A DNA stretch of 64,000 nucleotides from Haematococcus lacustris (Eukaryota; Chlorophyta; Chlorophyceae; Chlamydomonadales; Haematococcaceae), in the NCBI GenBank assembly GCA_030144725.1, contig JASKMD010000004.1, forward strand, positions 848,894 through 912,893. The letters run 5' to 3'. This document shows, piece by piece, positions 35,456 through 48,121 of the stretch (position 1 is its first letter; each line of letters starts with the position of its first letter). The notes beneath the pieces were generated by a model. That model searched no databases. It had not been told where the DNA came from and saw only the letters and a list, made by a program, of their open reading frames with translations. A program made the translations under genes and the position numbers.

Positions 35456-37294
35456 TCACATACCCAACACAGTCACTTTGAATACATTAGCCTTCACCCA
35501 GCTGACAGACCGCCAATATGCAGGGGGCTTAGGGGCAGTGCGGTGATCCTGTAGTGTGATGTCCAGCCACCGTGCCCAGGGCTGCTGAGCCATGAGCTGC
35601 AGCGACTCATGCATGGCTGCAGAAACACACCCCTCTACATGAGTAAACTCGACCTCCTGCACAGCGGGCATGAGCTGCACCAGCTGGTGCCAAAACTCTA
35701 GTGAGGGCTTCACGCTGCCACCCGACAGAACAAAGTGGGCGCAGTCCCGGCACAACGGAGCTAGTGCCAGGACATCAGCGGCTGTGACTTCATGCAGGCC
35801 ACTGACCTCCACCTTGCCGCAGCACTGCAGCGGTTGCAGCAGAGCTACTAGCTGCGCCAGGTCCACCCTCTGCTGTTGTAGAAGTGCTGGAGTGGTGACC
35901 CTAACGCTATCGTCGCTCCTCATCTTCAGTACCAGCTGCCAGATATGCACTGGCACCGTGATCGCTTCTGCCAGTAGGTGGAGTGCCGCTGCCATCTCAG
36001 GGTCTGGGATATCCCGCACACTGATGTCCAGTTTCCCCAACACTAGAGGTTGGGAGAGGGAGTGCAGGGGCAGGTACGTGATTGCCTTCCAGCCAACCCT
36101 CTCAATCAGCTCCAGCCGCTGCCAGCTGCAGGGCACATCTGCACGTGAGCTGGTCAGCCCATCCAAACAACCAAGCTGGATGCTGGTAAGCTGAGTAGCT
36201 GCCAGCAGAATGTCCAGCTGCTCCTGCTTCCTGACGTTTGCGTCAGGCAGCTGCAGGGTGTGCAGCCGAGGCAGTACCTGCAGCAGCCCAGGCAGCCCCT
36301 CCACGCGGTAAATGTCGGAAATCGTCAGCACCTGCAGCTGAGCCAAGGGCTGCAGTGGTGCAGTGAACTCGTCAAGGCCCACACCACTCTGCAGCATGAG
36401 GCATAGCTGTGTCAGGTGCTGGGACAATGGCTGCAGGTTGGGCAGGGGGGCCATGCCGCTGATCAACAAGCTCAGCTGTTTGAGCCTGGATGCATGGAAC
36501 AGGTTGGACAGGGTGGCTGCCCCTGGCTCAGGCTGCTCAGCGTGGGTGATAATGGTGCTGCTGAGGTCCAGCTGCTGCAATTGCAGGGACAGCTGTGGGG
36601 ACAGCTGTGCAATTGCAGGGACAGCTGGCTCAGGCTGCTCAGGCTGAAGGATGGTGGTGCTGCTGAGGTCCAGCTGCTGCAGCTGCAGGGCAAGCGGCGG
36701 GTGGGAGAGCAGGCTGGCCAGGTCACTGCAGGGGATGGCATAGTTGTGGAGTGACAGGGAGGTCAGGGATGGGAAGCTGTCCATCAAGTGCTGAGCAAGG
36801 TCGGGGCTGCAGCTTAGACGCTTACAGCGCTCATCCCTATAGAGGGAGGGCCCCTTCCTGGTGCATAGCTTGCAGACTACAACGGCTGAACAGCTTGCCA
36901 GCTTCTTCAGAACCTCGGTCAGCAGCCTGATGTACTGCCTGCTGTCCTGAAATTGCTGTTGCTCCAGAGTTAGGGCCAGCTTGCACGTCCTGGCTTTCAG
37001 GGCTGCGACGACGCGTGGTGTGAGAAGCCGGTCGCGGCGCTGGCTCTCCAGCTGGATGTGGAGAGCGGGGGCGTGCAACAGGTTGGCCTTCGAGAAGGCG
37101 CGGCAGGTGAGCGATAGGGTTCCTCCCCTAGCCTGAAGCTGCATGACCCGGCAAGCGATGTCATCCAGCAGCGCTGGCGGGAGGTCCAGCAGCCTAGTGG
37201 CAGGAGGGGGCGCCTCACTGGCTGGGCTGTACCCATATGTTGCTGAGGCACCGCCATGCACTGCGGCTTGATGTTGCATGTTACGCTCGGTCAT
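35456..37294 (-). CDS. F-box-like/leucine-rich-repeat protein, 612 residues, intact
   Basis: Single-exon open frame. Residues about 35-75 (LLDLPPALLDDIACRV, then SLTCRAFSKANLLH) look like an F-box; if so, it would bind SKP1 in an SCF ubiquitin ligase. The remainder is leucine-rich with irregular repeats (LQLQQLDLSSTTI, LTSLSLHNYAI, LHTLQLPDANV, LTSIQLGCLDG), a likely substrate-binding solenoid. Conserved family blocks are LPLHSLSQPLVLGKLDISV, LQQQRVDLAQLVALLQPLQC and QQPWARWLDITLQD. Odd: the LQLQQLDLSST unit is duplicated in tandem here (about 36550-36690), making this copy longer than the 573-residue member. Start chosen at the ATG giving MTERNMQHQAAVHGG, matching the N-termini of paralogues. 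A function beyond family type is not known. Confidence 0.82.
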   Translation of the reverse strand: MTERNMQHQAAVHGGASATYGYSPASEAPPPATRLLDLPPALLDDIACRVMQLQARGGTLSLTCRAFSKANLLHAPALHIQLESQRRDRLLTPRVVAALKARTCKLALTLEQQQFQDSRQYIRLLTEVLKKLASCSAVVVCKLCTRKGPSLYRDERCKRLSCSPDLAQHLMDSFPSLTSLSLHNYAIPCSDLASLLSHPPLALQLQQLDLSSTTILQPEQPEPAVPAIAQLSPQLSLQLQQLDLSSTIITHAEQPEPGAATLSNLFHASRLKQLSLLISGMAPLPNLQPLSQHLTQLCLMLQSGVGLDEFTAPLQPLAQLQVLTISDIYRVEGLPGLLQVLPRLHTLQLPDANVRKQEQLDILLAATQLTSIQLGCLDGLTSSRADVPCSWQRLELIERVGWKAITYLPLHSLSQPLVLGKLDISVRDIPDPEMAAALHLLAEAITVPVHIWQLVLKMRSDDSVRVTTPALLQQQRVDLAQLVALLQPLQCCGKVEVSGLHEVTAADVLALAPLCRDCAHFVLSGGSVKPSLEFWHQLVQLMPAVQEVEFTHVEGCVSAAMHESLQLMAQQPWARWLDITLQDHRTAPKPPAYWRSVSWVKANVFKVTVLGM

Positions 37295-37299
37295 AGCTG

Positions 37300-37575
37300 G
37301 GACTGTCTGTTGACCTGCAGAGTGGGTGGAGCAACAAGGCTGTCAGGGTGTGAGGGGCACCAGTAACAGCAGCAGCGTATGATTGGCTGGATGAGGGGGT
37401 GCGGGTACACACCTGGTTGTGCCTGGCTGCTCTCAGCTCACTTCTGTCGGCGATGCTTCCCAACAAGCCTGCAGAGCAGAAAGAGGGCAGCAGCGTGGAC
37501 CTCGGACATGAGCCAGTAGATCACAGCTGGAGAGAAACACTACTCCCTGGCTCCTCCCACAGGCGCTTCCGATGA
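37300..37575. repeat. Conserved 5' flank of the F-box/LRR family
   Basis: Shares the GCTGTCAGGGTGTGAGGGGC, AGCAGCAGCGTATGATTGGCTG and [19 protein letters not shown] blocks with 53110-53385 and, more weakly, 58860-59160. It probably contains the promoter and 5' UTR, copied with the gene. Confidence 0.85.
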
Positions 37576-38109
37576 CTTACGAGCGATTCGACTTGTGCGG
37601 CCCGATGTTACAGCCGATATCAGTTTCGTCTTTCGCGGCCCGATGTTATAGCGCGAGTGCAGCTGGACGAGGCAAGTCGCCGAGAAGAACTGCGTCAGCT
37701 ACGGACAAAACCGAGGGCGATGCGCACAGGGTTCGTCCCATGCAACCCTGTTCGCCCCCCCCCCACCTCCCCCACCAGAGTGGGAATGTGTGAGAGGGGG
37801 CAAATGTTTCCTCAGACAGCGCTTCTGCCCTTGCTCTATCATTCCATTCTTTCTCCTTCTTTTTCTACATGCCTTGTGTTCTTCGGTCGTAGAACCCTCC
37901 AGCCAGGGCATGCGCAGCATTGGAGCAGTGAGCTCACCCCTGGCTGCAGCCCAACACCAGCTCCAGCAACCTTCAGTCTGGCCAGCTGTCCTTGCCTCCC
38001 TCCAGCCAGCCCCATTCAGCCTCTAGAGCAGGAGCCTGCAAGGGTCCCTGACGGTCTGTTGATGCAGGCAGGCAGGCGCTGACACAATGGCAGGATAGGG
38101 AAGCGGGGG

Positions 38110-38500
38110 CAGCGTCAGCCTAGAGACTGCCTGCCACTGCCTGCCACTGCCTGGCCATCCAGGTCACCGGCAGGGTCAGGGCTGCAGCTGGCTCAGGAGG
38201 AGGTGTGGGTCAGGAGGTAGGGGGCAGCACCAGGGGGTGGCGCCAGCAGCGGCCCAGACGGAGCTGCCAGGCAGCAGCCTGAGGCAAACCCTGTGCTGCT
38301 CTGCAGGGCGGTGGGCTTTAAGGACGAGTCATAGGTGTTTGTGGAGGCAGAGGGCAACACACAGGGCTGAGGCTGAGAGCAGTGGCAGCTGAGTCAGAGC
38401 AGGCAGTGGTGAGGCAGTGAGGTCAGGCTGAGGCAGTGAGGTCAGGCTGAGTCAGAGCAGGCAGTGGTGAGGCAGTGAGGTCAGGCTGAGGCAGTGAGGT
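38110..38500. repeat. Duplicated segment, left copy, ending in a short minisatellite at the gap
   Basis: Two blocks shared with 53960-54275: one containing GGCAGCACCAGGGGGTGGCG and CCCAGACGGAGCTGCCAGGC, the other GGCTTTAAGGACGAGTCATA and GGAGGCAGAGGGCAACACAC. The blocks occur in the opposite order at the other site. The last 90 bases are a roughly 48-base tandem (GGCAGTGAGGTCAGGCTGAG type) that runs into the gap. Confidence 0.88.
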
Positions 38501-39000
38501 NNNNNNNNNNNNNNNNNNNNNNNNNNNNNNNNNNNNNNNNNNNNNNNNNNNNNNNNNNNNNNNNNNNNNNNNNNNNNNNNNNNNNNNNNNNNNNNNNNNN
38601 NNNNNNNNNNNNNNNNNNNNNNNNNNNNNNNNNNNNNNNNNNNNNNNNNNNNNNNNNNNNNNNNNNNNNNNNNNNNNNNNNNNNNNNNNNNNNNNNNNNN
38701 NNNNNNNNNNNNNNNNNNNNNNNNNNNNNNNNNNNNNNNNNNNNNNNNNNNNNNNNNNNNNNNNNNNNNNNNNNNNNNNNNNNNNNNNNNNNNNNNNNNN
38801 NNNNNNNNNNNNNNNNNNNNNNNNNNNNNNNNNNNNNNNNNNNNNNNNNNNNNNNNNNNNNNNNNNNNNNNNNNNNNNNNNNNNNNNNNNNNNNNNNNNN
38901 NNNNNNNNNNNNNNNNNNNNNNNNNNNNNNNNNNNNNNNNNNNNNNNNNNNNNNNNNNNNNNNNNNNNNNNNNNNNNNNNNNNNNNNNNNNNNNNNNNNN
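38501..39000. other. Assembly gap, 500 N
   Basis: Exactly 500 unknown bases between a GAGGTCAGGCTG minisatellite and the CCGAC array. The round length suggests a placeholder, so the true distance is unknown. Confidence 0.99.
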
Positions 39001-42000
39001 CCGACCCGACCCGACCCGACCCGACCCGACCCGACCCGACCCGACCCGACCCGACCCGACCCGACCCGACCCGACCCGACCCGACCCGACCCGACCCGAC
39101 CCGACCCGACCCGACCCGACCCGACCCGACCCGACCCGACCCGACCCGACCCGACCCGACCCGACCCGACCCGACCCGACCCGACCCGACCCGACCCGAC
39201 CCGACCCGACCCGACCCGACCCGACCCGACCCGACCCGACCCGACCCGACCCGACCCGACCCGACCCGACCCGACCCGACCCGACCCGACCCGACCCGAC
39301 CCGACCCGACCCGACCCGACCCGACCCGACCCGACCCGACCCGACCCGACCCGACCCGACCCGACCCGACCCGACCCGACCCGACCCGACCCGACCCGAC
39401 CCGACCCGACCCGACCCGACCCGACCCGACCCGACCCGACCCGACCCGACCCGACCCGACCCGACCCGACCCGACCCGACCCGACCCGACCCGACCCGAC
39501 CCGACCCGACCCGACCCGACCCGACCCGACCCGACCCGACCCGACCCGACCCGACCCGACCCGACCCGACCCGACCCGACCCGACCCGACCCGACCCGAC
39601 CCGACCCGACCCGACCCGACCCGACCCGACCCGACCCGACCCGACCCGACCCGACCCGACCCGACCCGACCCGACCCGACCCGACCCGACCCGACCCGAC
39701 CCGACCCGACCCGACCCGACCCGACCCGACCCGACCCGACCCGACCCGACCCGACCCGACCCGACCCGACCCGACCCGACCCGACCCGACCCGACCCGAC
39801 CCGACCCGACCCGACCCGACCCGACCCGACCCGACCCGACCCGACCCGACCCGACCCGACCCGACCCGACCCGACCCGACCCGACCCGACCCGACCCGAC
39901 CCGACCCGACCCGACCCGACCCGACCCGACCCGACCCGACCCGACCCGACCCGACCCGACCCGACCCGACCCGACCCGACCCGACCCGACCCGACCCGAC
40001 CCGACCCGACCCGACCCGACCCGACCCGACCCGACCCGACCCGACCCGACCCGACCCGACCCGACCCGACCCGACCCGACCCGACCCGACCCGACCCGAC
40101 CCGACCCGACCCGACCCGACCCGACCCGACCCGACCCGACCCGACCCGACCCGACCCGACCCGACCCGACCCGACCCGACCCGACCCGACCCGACCCGAC
40201 CCGACCCGACCCGACCCGACCCGACCCGACCCGACCCGACCCGACCCGACCCGACCCGACCCGACCCGACCCGACCCGACCCGACCCGACCCGACCCGAC
40301 CCGACCCGACCCGACCCGACCCGACCCGACCCGACCCGACCCGACCCGACCCGACCCGACCCGACCCGACCCGACCCGACCCGACCCGACCCGACCCGAC
40401 CCGACCCGACCCGACCCGACCCGACCCGACCCGACCCGACCCGACCCGACCCGACCCGACCCGACCCGACCCGACCCGACCCGACCCGACCCGACCCGAC
40501 CCACCCGACCCGACCCGACCCGACCCGACCCGACCCGACCCGACCCGACCCGACCCGACCCGACCCGACCCGACCCGACCCGACCCGACCCGACCCGACC
40601 CGACCCGACCCGACCCGACCCGACCCGACCCGACCCGACCCGACCCGACCCGACCCGACCCGACCCGACCCGACCCGACCCGACCCGACCCGACCCGACC
40701 CGACCCGACCCGACCCGACCCGACCCGACCCGACCCGACCCGACCCGACCCGACCCGACCCGACCCGACCCGACCCGACCCGACCCGACCCGACCCGACC
40801 CGACCCGACCCGACCCGACCCGACCCGACCCGACCCGACCCGACCCGACCCGACCCGACCCGACCCGACCCGACCCGACCCGACCCGACCCGACCCGACC
40901 CGACCCGACCCGACCCGACCCGACCCGACCCGACCCGACCCGACCCGACCCGACCCGACCCGACCCGACCCGACCCGACCCGACCCGACCCGACCCGACC
41001 CGACCCGACCCGACCCGACCCGACCCGACCCGACCCGACCCGACCCGACCCGACCCGACCCGACCCGACCCGACCCGACCCGACCCGACCCGACCCGACC
41101 CGACCCGACCCGACCCGACCCGACCCGACCCGACCCGACCCGACCCGACCCGACCCGACCCGACCCGACCCGACCCGACCCGACCCGACCCGACCCGACC
41201 GACCCGACCCGACCCGACCCGACCCGACCCGACCCGACCCGACCCGACCCGACCCGACCCGACCCGACCCGACCCGACCCGACCCGACCCGACCCGACCC
41301 GACCCGACCCGACCCGACCCGACCCGACCCGACCCGACCCGACCCGACCCGACCCGACCCGACCCGACCCGACCCGACCCGACCCGACCCGACCCGACCC
41401 GACCCGACCCGACCCGACCCGACCCGACCCGACCCGACCCGACCCGACCCGACCCGACCCGACCCGACCCGACCCGACCCGACCCGACCCGACCCGACCC
41501 GACCCGACCCGACCCGACCCGACCCGACCCGACCCGACCCGACCCGACCCGACCCGACCCGACCCGACCCGACCCGACCCGACCCGACCCGACCCGACCC
41601 GACCCGACCCGACCCGACCCGACCCGACCCGACCCGACCCGACCCGACCCGACCCGACCCGACCCGACCCGACCCGACCCGACCCGACCCGACCCGACCC
41701 GACCCGACCCGACCCGACCCGACCCGACCCGACCCGACCCGACCCGACCCGACCCGACCCGACCCGACCCGACCCGACCCGACCCGACCCGACCCGACCC
41801 GACCCGACCCGACCCGACCCGACCCGACCCGACCCGACCCGACCCGACCCGACCCGACCCGACCCGACCCGACCCGACCCGACCCGACCCGACCCGACCC
41901 GACCCGACCCGACCCGACCCGACCCGACCCGACCCGACCCGACCCGACCCGACCCGACCCGACCCGACCCGACCCGACCCGACCCGACCCGACCCACCCG

Positions 42001-45000
42001 ACCCGACCCGACCCGACCCGACCCGACCCGACCCGACCCGACCCGACCCGACCCGACCCGACCCGACCCGACCCGACCCGACCCGACCCGACCCGACCCG
42101 ACCCGACCCGACCCGACCCGACCCGACCCGACCCGACCCGACCCGACCCGACCCGACCCGACCCGACCCGACCCGACCCGACCCGACCCGACCCGACCCG
42201 ACCCGACCCGACCCGACCCGACCCGACCCGACCCGACCCGACCCGACCCGACCCGACCCGACCCGACCCGACCCGACCCGACCCGACCCGACCCGACCCG
42301 ACCCGACCCGACCCGACCCGACCCGACCCGACCCGACCCGACCCGACCCGACCCGACCCGACCCGACCCGACCCGACCCGACCCGACCCGACCCGACCCG
42401 ACCCGACCCGACCCGACCCGACCCGACCCGACCCGACCCGACCCGACCCGACCCGACCCGACCCGACCCGACCCGACCCGACCCGACCCGACCCGACCCG
42501 ACCCGACCCGACCCGACCCGACCCGACCCGACCCGACCCGACCCGACCCGACCCGACCCGACCCGACCCGACCCGACCCGACCCGACCCGACCCGACCCG
42601 ACCCGACCCGACCCGACCCGACCCGACCCGACCCGACCCGACCCGACCCGACCCGACCCGACCCGACCCGACCCGACCCGACCCGACCCGACCCGACCCG
42701 ACCCGACCCGACCCGACCCGACCCGACCCGACCCGACCCGACCCGACCCGACCCGACCCGACCCGACCCGACCCGACCCGACCCGACCCGACCCGACCCG
42801 ACCCGACCCGACCCGACCCGACCCGACCCGACCCGACCCGACCCGACCCGACCCGACCCGACCCGACCCGACCCGACCCGACCCGACCCGACCCGACCCG
42901 ACCCGACCCGACCCGACCCGACCCGACCCGACCCGACCCGACCCGACCCGACCCGACCCGACCCGACCCGACCCGACCCGACCCGACCCGACCCGACCCG
43001 ACCCGACCCGACCCGACCCGACCCGACCCGACCCGACCCGACCCGACCCGACCCGACCCGACCCGACCCGACCCGACCCGACCCGACCCGACCCGACCCG
43101 ACCCGACCCGACCCGACCCGACCCGACCCGACCCGACCCGACCCGACCCGACCCGACCCGACCCGACCCGACCCGACCCGACCCGACCCGACCCGACCCG
43201 ACCGACCCGACCCGACCCGACCCGACCCGACCCGACCCGACCCGACCCGACCCGACCCGACCCGACCCGACCCGACCCGACCCGACCCGACCCGACCCGA
43301 CCCGACCCGACCCGACCCGACCCGACCCGACCCGACCCGACCCGACCCGACCCGACCCGACCCGACCCGACCCGACCCGACCCGACCCGACCCGACCCGA
43401 CCCGACCCGACCCGACCCGACCCGACCCGACCCGACCCGACCCGACCCGACCCGACCCGACCCGACCCGACCCGACCCGACCCGACCCGACCCGACCCGA
43501 CCCGACCCGACCCGACCCGACCCGACCCGACCCGACCCGACCCGACCCGACCCGACCCGACCCGACCCGACCCGACCCGACCCGACCCGACCCGACCCGA
43601 CCCGACCCGACCCGACCCGACCCGACCCGACCCGACCCGACCCGACCCGACCCGACCCGACCCGACCCGACCCGACCCGACCCGACCCGACCCGACCCGA
43701 CCCGACCCGACCCGACCCGACCCGACCCGACCGACCCGACCCGACCCGACCCGACCCGACCCGACCCGACCCGACCCGACCCGACCCGACCGACCCGACC
43801 CGACCCGACCCGACCCGACCCGACCCGACCCGACCCGACCCGACCCGACCCGACCCGACCCGACCCGACCCGACCCGACCCGACCCGACCCGACCCGACC
43901 CGACCCGACCCGACCCGACCCGACCCGACCCGACCCGACCCGACCCGACCCGACCCGACCCGACCCGACCCGACCCGACCCGACCCGACCCGACCCGACC
44001 CGACCCGACCCGACCCGACCCGACCCGACCCGACCCGACCCGACCCGACCCGACCCGACCCGACCCGACCCGACCCGACCCGACCCGACCCGACCCGACC
44101 CGACCCGACCCGACCCGACCCGACCCGACCCGACCCGACCCGACCCGACCCGACCCGACCGACCCGACCCGACCCGACCCGACCCGACCCGACCCGACCC
44201 GACCCGACCCGACCCGACCCGACCCGACCCGACCCGACCCGACCCGACCCGACCCGACCCGACCCGACCCGACCCGACCCGACCCGACCCGACCCGACCC
44301 GACCCGACCCGACCCGACCCGACCCGACCCGACCCGACCCGACCCGACCCGACCCGACCCGACCCGACCCGACCCGACCCGACCCGACCCGACCCGACCC
44401 GACCCGACCCGACCCGACCCGACCCGACCCGACCCGACCCGACCCGACCCGACCCGACCCGACCCGACCCGACCCGACCCGACCCGACCCGACCCGACCC
44501 GACCCGACCCGACCCGACCCGACCCGACCCGACCCGACCCGACCCGACCCGACCCGACCCGACCCGACCCGACCCGACCCGACCCGACCCGACCCGACCC
44601 GACCCGACCCGACCCGACCCGACCCGACCCGACCCGACCCGACCCGACCCGACCCGACCCGACCCGACCCGACCCGACCCGACCCGACCCGACCCGACCC
44701 GACCCGACCCGACCCGACCCGACCCGACCCGACCCGACCCGACCCGACCCGACCCGACCCGACCCGACCCGACCCGACCCGACCCGACCCGACCCGACCC
44801 GACCCGACCCGACCCGACCCGACCCGACCGACCCGACCCGACCCGACCCGACCCGACCCGACCCGACCCGACCCGACCCGACCCGACCCGACCCGACCCG
44901 ACCCGACCCGACCCGACCCGACCCGACCCGACCCGACCCGACCCGACCCGACCCGACCCGACCCGACCCGACCCGACCCGACCCGACCCGACCCGACCCG

Positions 45001-45970
45001 ACCCGACCCGACCCGACCCGACCCGACCCGACCCGACCCGACCCGACCCGACCCGACCCGACCCGACCCGACCCGACCCGACCCGACCGACCCGACCCGA
45101 CCCGACCCGACCCGACCCGACCCGACCCGACCCGACCCGACCCGACCCGACCCGACCCGACCCGACCCGACCCGACCCGACCCGACCCGACCCGACCCGA
45201 CCCGACCCGACCGACCGACCCGACCCGACCCGACCCGACCCGACCCGACCCGACCCGACCCGACCCGACCCGACCCGACCCGACCCGACCCGACCCGACC
45301 CGACCCGACCCGACCCGACCCGACCCGACCCGACCCGACCCGACCCGACCCGACCCGACCCGACCCGACCCGACCCGACCCGACCCGACCCGACCCGACC
45401 CGACCCGACCCGACCCGACCCGACCCGACCCGACCCGACCCGACCCGACCCGACCCGACCCGACCCGACCCGACCCGACCCGACCCGACCCGACCCGACC
45501 CGACCCGACCCGACCCGACCCGACCCGACCCGACCCGACCCGACCCGACCCGACCCGACCCGACCCGACCCGACCCGACCCGACCCGACCCGACCCGACC
45601 CGACCCGACCCGACCCGACCCGACCCGACCCGACCCGACCCGACCCGACCCGACCCGACCCGACCCGACCCGACCCGACCCGACCCGACCCGACCCGACC
45701 CGACCCGACCCGACCCGACCCGACCCGACCCGACCCGACCCGACCCGACCCGACCCGACCCGACCCGACCCGACCCGACCCGACCCGACCCGACCCGACC
45801 CGACCCGACCCGACCCGACCCGACCCGACCCGACCCGACCCGACCCGACCCGACCCGACCCGACCCGACCCGACCCGACCCGACCCGACCCGACCCGACC
45901 CGACCCGACCCGACCCGACCCGACCCGACCCGACCCGACCCGACCCGACCCGACCCGACCCGACCCGACC
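39001..45970. repeat. (CCGAC)n pentanucleotide array of about 7 kb
   Basis: About 1,390 units of CCGAC. Only around a dozen length variants are visible: a CCAC unit near 40501 and 41994, and CGAC-type four-base units near 41199, 43201, 43731, 43790, 44160, 44827, 45087 and 45211-45218. Variants are denser in the right third. The left end is lost in the gap. Apparent open frames of more than 2,000 codons are by-products of the five-base period. Confidence 0.97.
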
Positions 45971-46065
45971 TGACCTGACCTGACCTGACCTGACCTGACC
46001 TGACCTGACCTGACCTGACCTGACCTGACCTGACCTGACCTGACCTGACCTGACCTGACCTGACC
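45971..46065. repeat. (TGACC)19 variant block at the array edge
   Basis: Nineteen consecutive TGACC units, followed by two CGACC units, replace the standard unit at the right boundary. The variant forms one homogeneous block rather than scattered changes. Confidence 0.95.
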
Positions 46066-46206
46066 CGACCCGACCCAACAGCAGCTGAGAAGAGGCTACC
46101 AGCAAGTTTGACTGGGTCAATGGGCTGGTGTGGGATGCGTGTGGAGACAGCCCACAATGGGTTGTCCTGCAAGTCAAGCAAGCCATGAGCAGGACCTGGA
46201 CTGTGT

Positions 46207-46455
46207 CTAGGGCGTAGGGCTGGAAGGGTGCAGGTGGGCAGGCTGCAGAGCAATCCCCTCCCACACCTCCTGCCCCACCCTCCTGCTCCAGGCATGGCCT
46301 GCATGAGGGAAGTGAGCAGACCAGGCACCCCGCAAAGTAGACAAGGCACCTCTTAGCTGCACACCCACAGTGGAAAGGTGTGGCCGGGCAGCTTGGAGAC
46401 TCGTGCCGCCGGCAGTTGAGGCCGTGCATCAAGCTGCACCAGGTCAAGCGATGCC
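46207..46455. repeat. Repeat R3, copy 3
   Basis: GGGCGTAGGGCTGGAAGGGT through CACACCCACAGTGGAAAGGT to CATCAAGCTGCACCAGGTCA. It lies 130 bases right of the CCGAC array, as R3 copy 2 lies 30 bases right of the second CCCCG array. Confidence 0.88.
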
Positions 46456-46896
46456 AATGTGGAGGTGATGATGCAGCATGTATCATACTGCGCAGAGACT
46501 TACAGGCTGGTAGGGCACGACTGTTAACGTTAACATCCTGATGTTTAGGCCAACAAAGAACGCTCCCGACATCTTCAGAGCCAGGCAATGGGCTTCGTTG
46601 AGAACCGTGGGCTAGTATGAGCTGAGGGGTAGTGGTGAGCCGGCGTGCAAACCTCTGAGCCGCTAAGCAAGCCGCTGAGCCGCGCAGCCATTGTGGTCCT
46701 TTTGTTGCTGCGTGATGTTCGATACGGCCAATGGCGCCTAGCATAGCAAGCACACAACCTTTATAATGCTGATGTTGTAATGTGCCTCCCGTAGCGCCGT
46801 AGAGAGCTGTAGCTCCCCGGAGTTCAGCTCGTCCCGCTAGTGCGGAGATTGCTTGACTAGTTAATCCTGACTTGCAGCCAGATCCAGACTTGCACG

Positions 46897-48121
46897 TCAG
46901 GCGGCCCCAACATGGGGTTAGTAATGTTCATGCAACTACTCTCTGAATACCGCATCGTTTTCAATAGCGTTTGTCACACTGGCAGCCACGGTTTAGTCCG
47001 CGTAATCTGACCATCAGCGCTAGCCATTGGAGTCTTTGCTCGCGTACTGCCACATGTGCCCGCGAACAATTCACAGCGGCGAGGCTGGTCTCCTTGGCAC
47101 GGTGAGCCGCATCGCTGTGGCCCCATCTACCTAGCGCAGTGAGCTGGTTGTGCACAAATGGAATGTCCGGCTGACACCCAACGCGATGTCTGCCGGGCGT
47201 GCAGGGCACCTTGACGGGGTGATTGAAACATCTGGGCGTATTCGCTTTCGCCAAATACACCATCTGGGTCGGCGCACACTAAGGTTTCACCGGCTTACAC
47301 CCCCCCCTCCTCCACTGTGTCCTCCACCGTGTTGCACCAGCTGCACCCATAGAAAAAGCGATACGTAATGTTTGTTCTTGACCCATTGGCGCATCTATTG
47401 AAACAAACCGCACATCAAACAGCCCAGGCCTCGTTCAGTTTGACATCTTCAAAGTGACATCATGTTCTCCAAGCAGAATCAGGGCCACGGGCCTGTGGGG
47501 TTGCAGTTGAGCTATGAAACTTTGCACGCAGGTGGATGGCATGTAGGGGAGTGTAACTCTCAGAGGAGCCGAGTCCTGATTCGGTCATGGTGTGGAGTTG
47601 TGTGTCTGACTGCATGGCCCCGGTCCTGAGATCGGCTAAGGGAATTGGGGGTCACAGTCCAAAGTGTGCTTTTGGCTTATCTGAGTATGAGCGTTTGTAA
47701 CACTGTCTTAGAGGAGCTTAACCTAGTAAGTAGCACGTTGTAAGTCCAAATGGTCGAGCTGTGGCATTGCCCTCCAGGTATGGGTAGGAGGTGGGCTCAG
47801 TGCCACATTCCCGCATCCGCTTTCCGATCCGACTGCTGCTTCCGACGCGCATGCTCATGTAGAGCAGCCTAAGCGGCGCGGGCGGTCGAAGCGATGACTG
47901 CATGCCTCGCTGTGGCTCAAATTTGAATTAGTAACTTTGAAGCTTTGCTGTGCACGGCCTACTGACTGGATAACTATTCTGGATGGGTGAAAGGTAGCTG
48001 GCTGGGTTGCCTACATTGTGAGCCAACTAGCATAATATTTGGCGTAGTGAGTGCAGAGTTACAGCCGTCCTACTACCAGGGGTCGGTTTCCTGTCATTTT
48101 TTGAATGTTGGGGCCGCCTGA
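46897..48121. mobile_element. 1,225-bp TIR DNA transposon, copy 2
   Basis: Same length and same orientation as 15911-17135. The ends are TCAGGCGGCCCCAACAT and its complement, one base different from copy 1. The 7-bp target duplication is TTGCACG (46890-46896 and 48122-48128). The interior aligns throughout with copy 1, with scattered substitutions (for example CGCTAGCCATTGGAGTCTTT and ATCAGGGCCACGGG are shared). There is no open frame above about 70 codons. Confidence 0.93.

Noticed and set aside
38423..46753. Open frames of 1,181 to 2,776 codons across the CCGAC array and the gap
   Set aside because: Same five-base artefact, with unknown bases read through; no start context, no splice structure and no non-repetitive domain.
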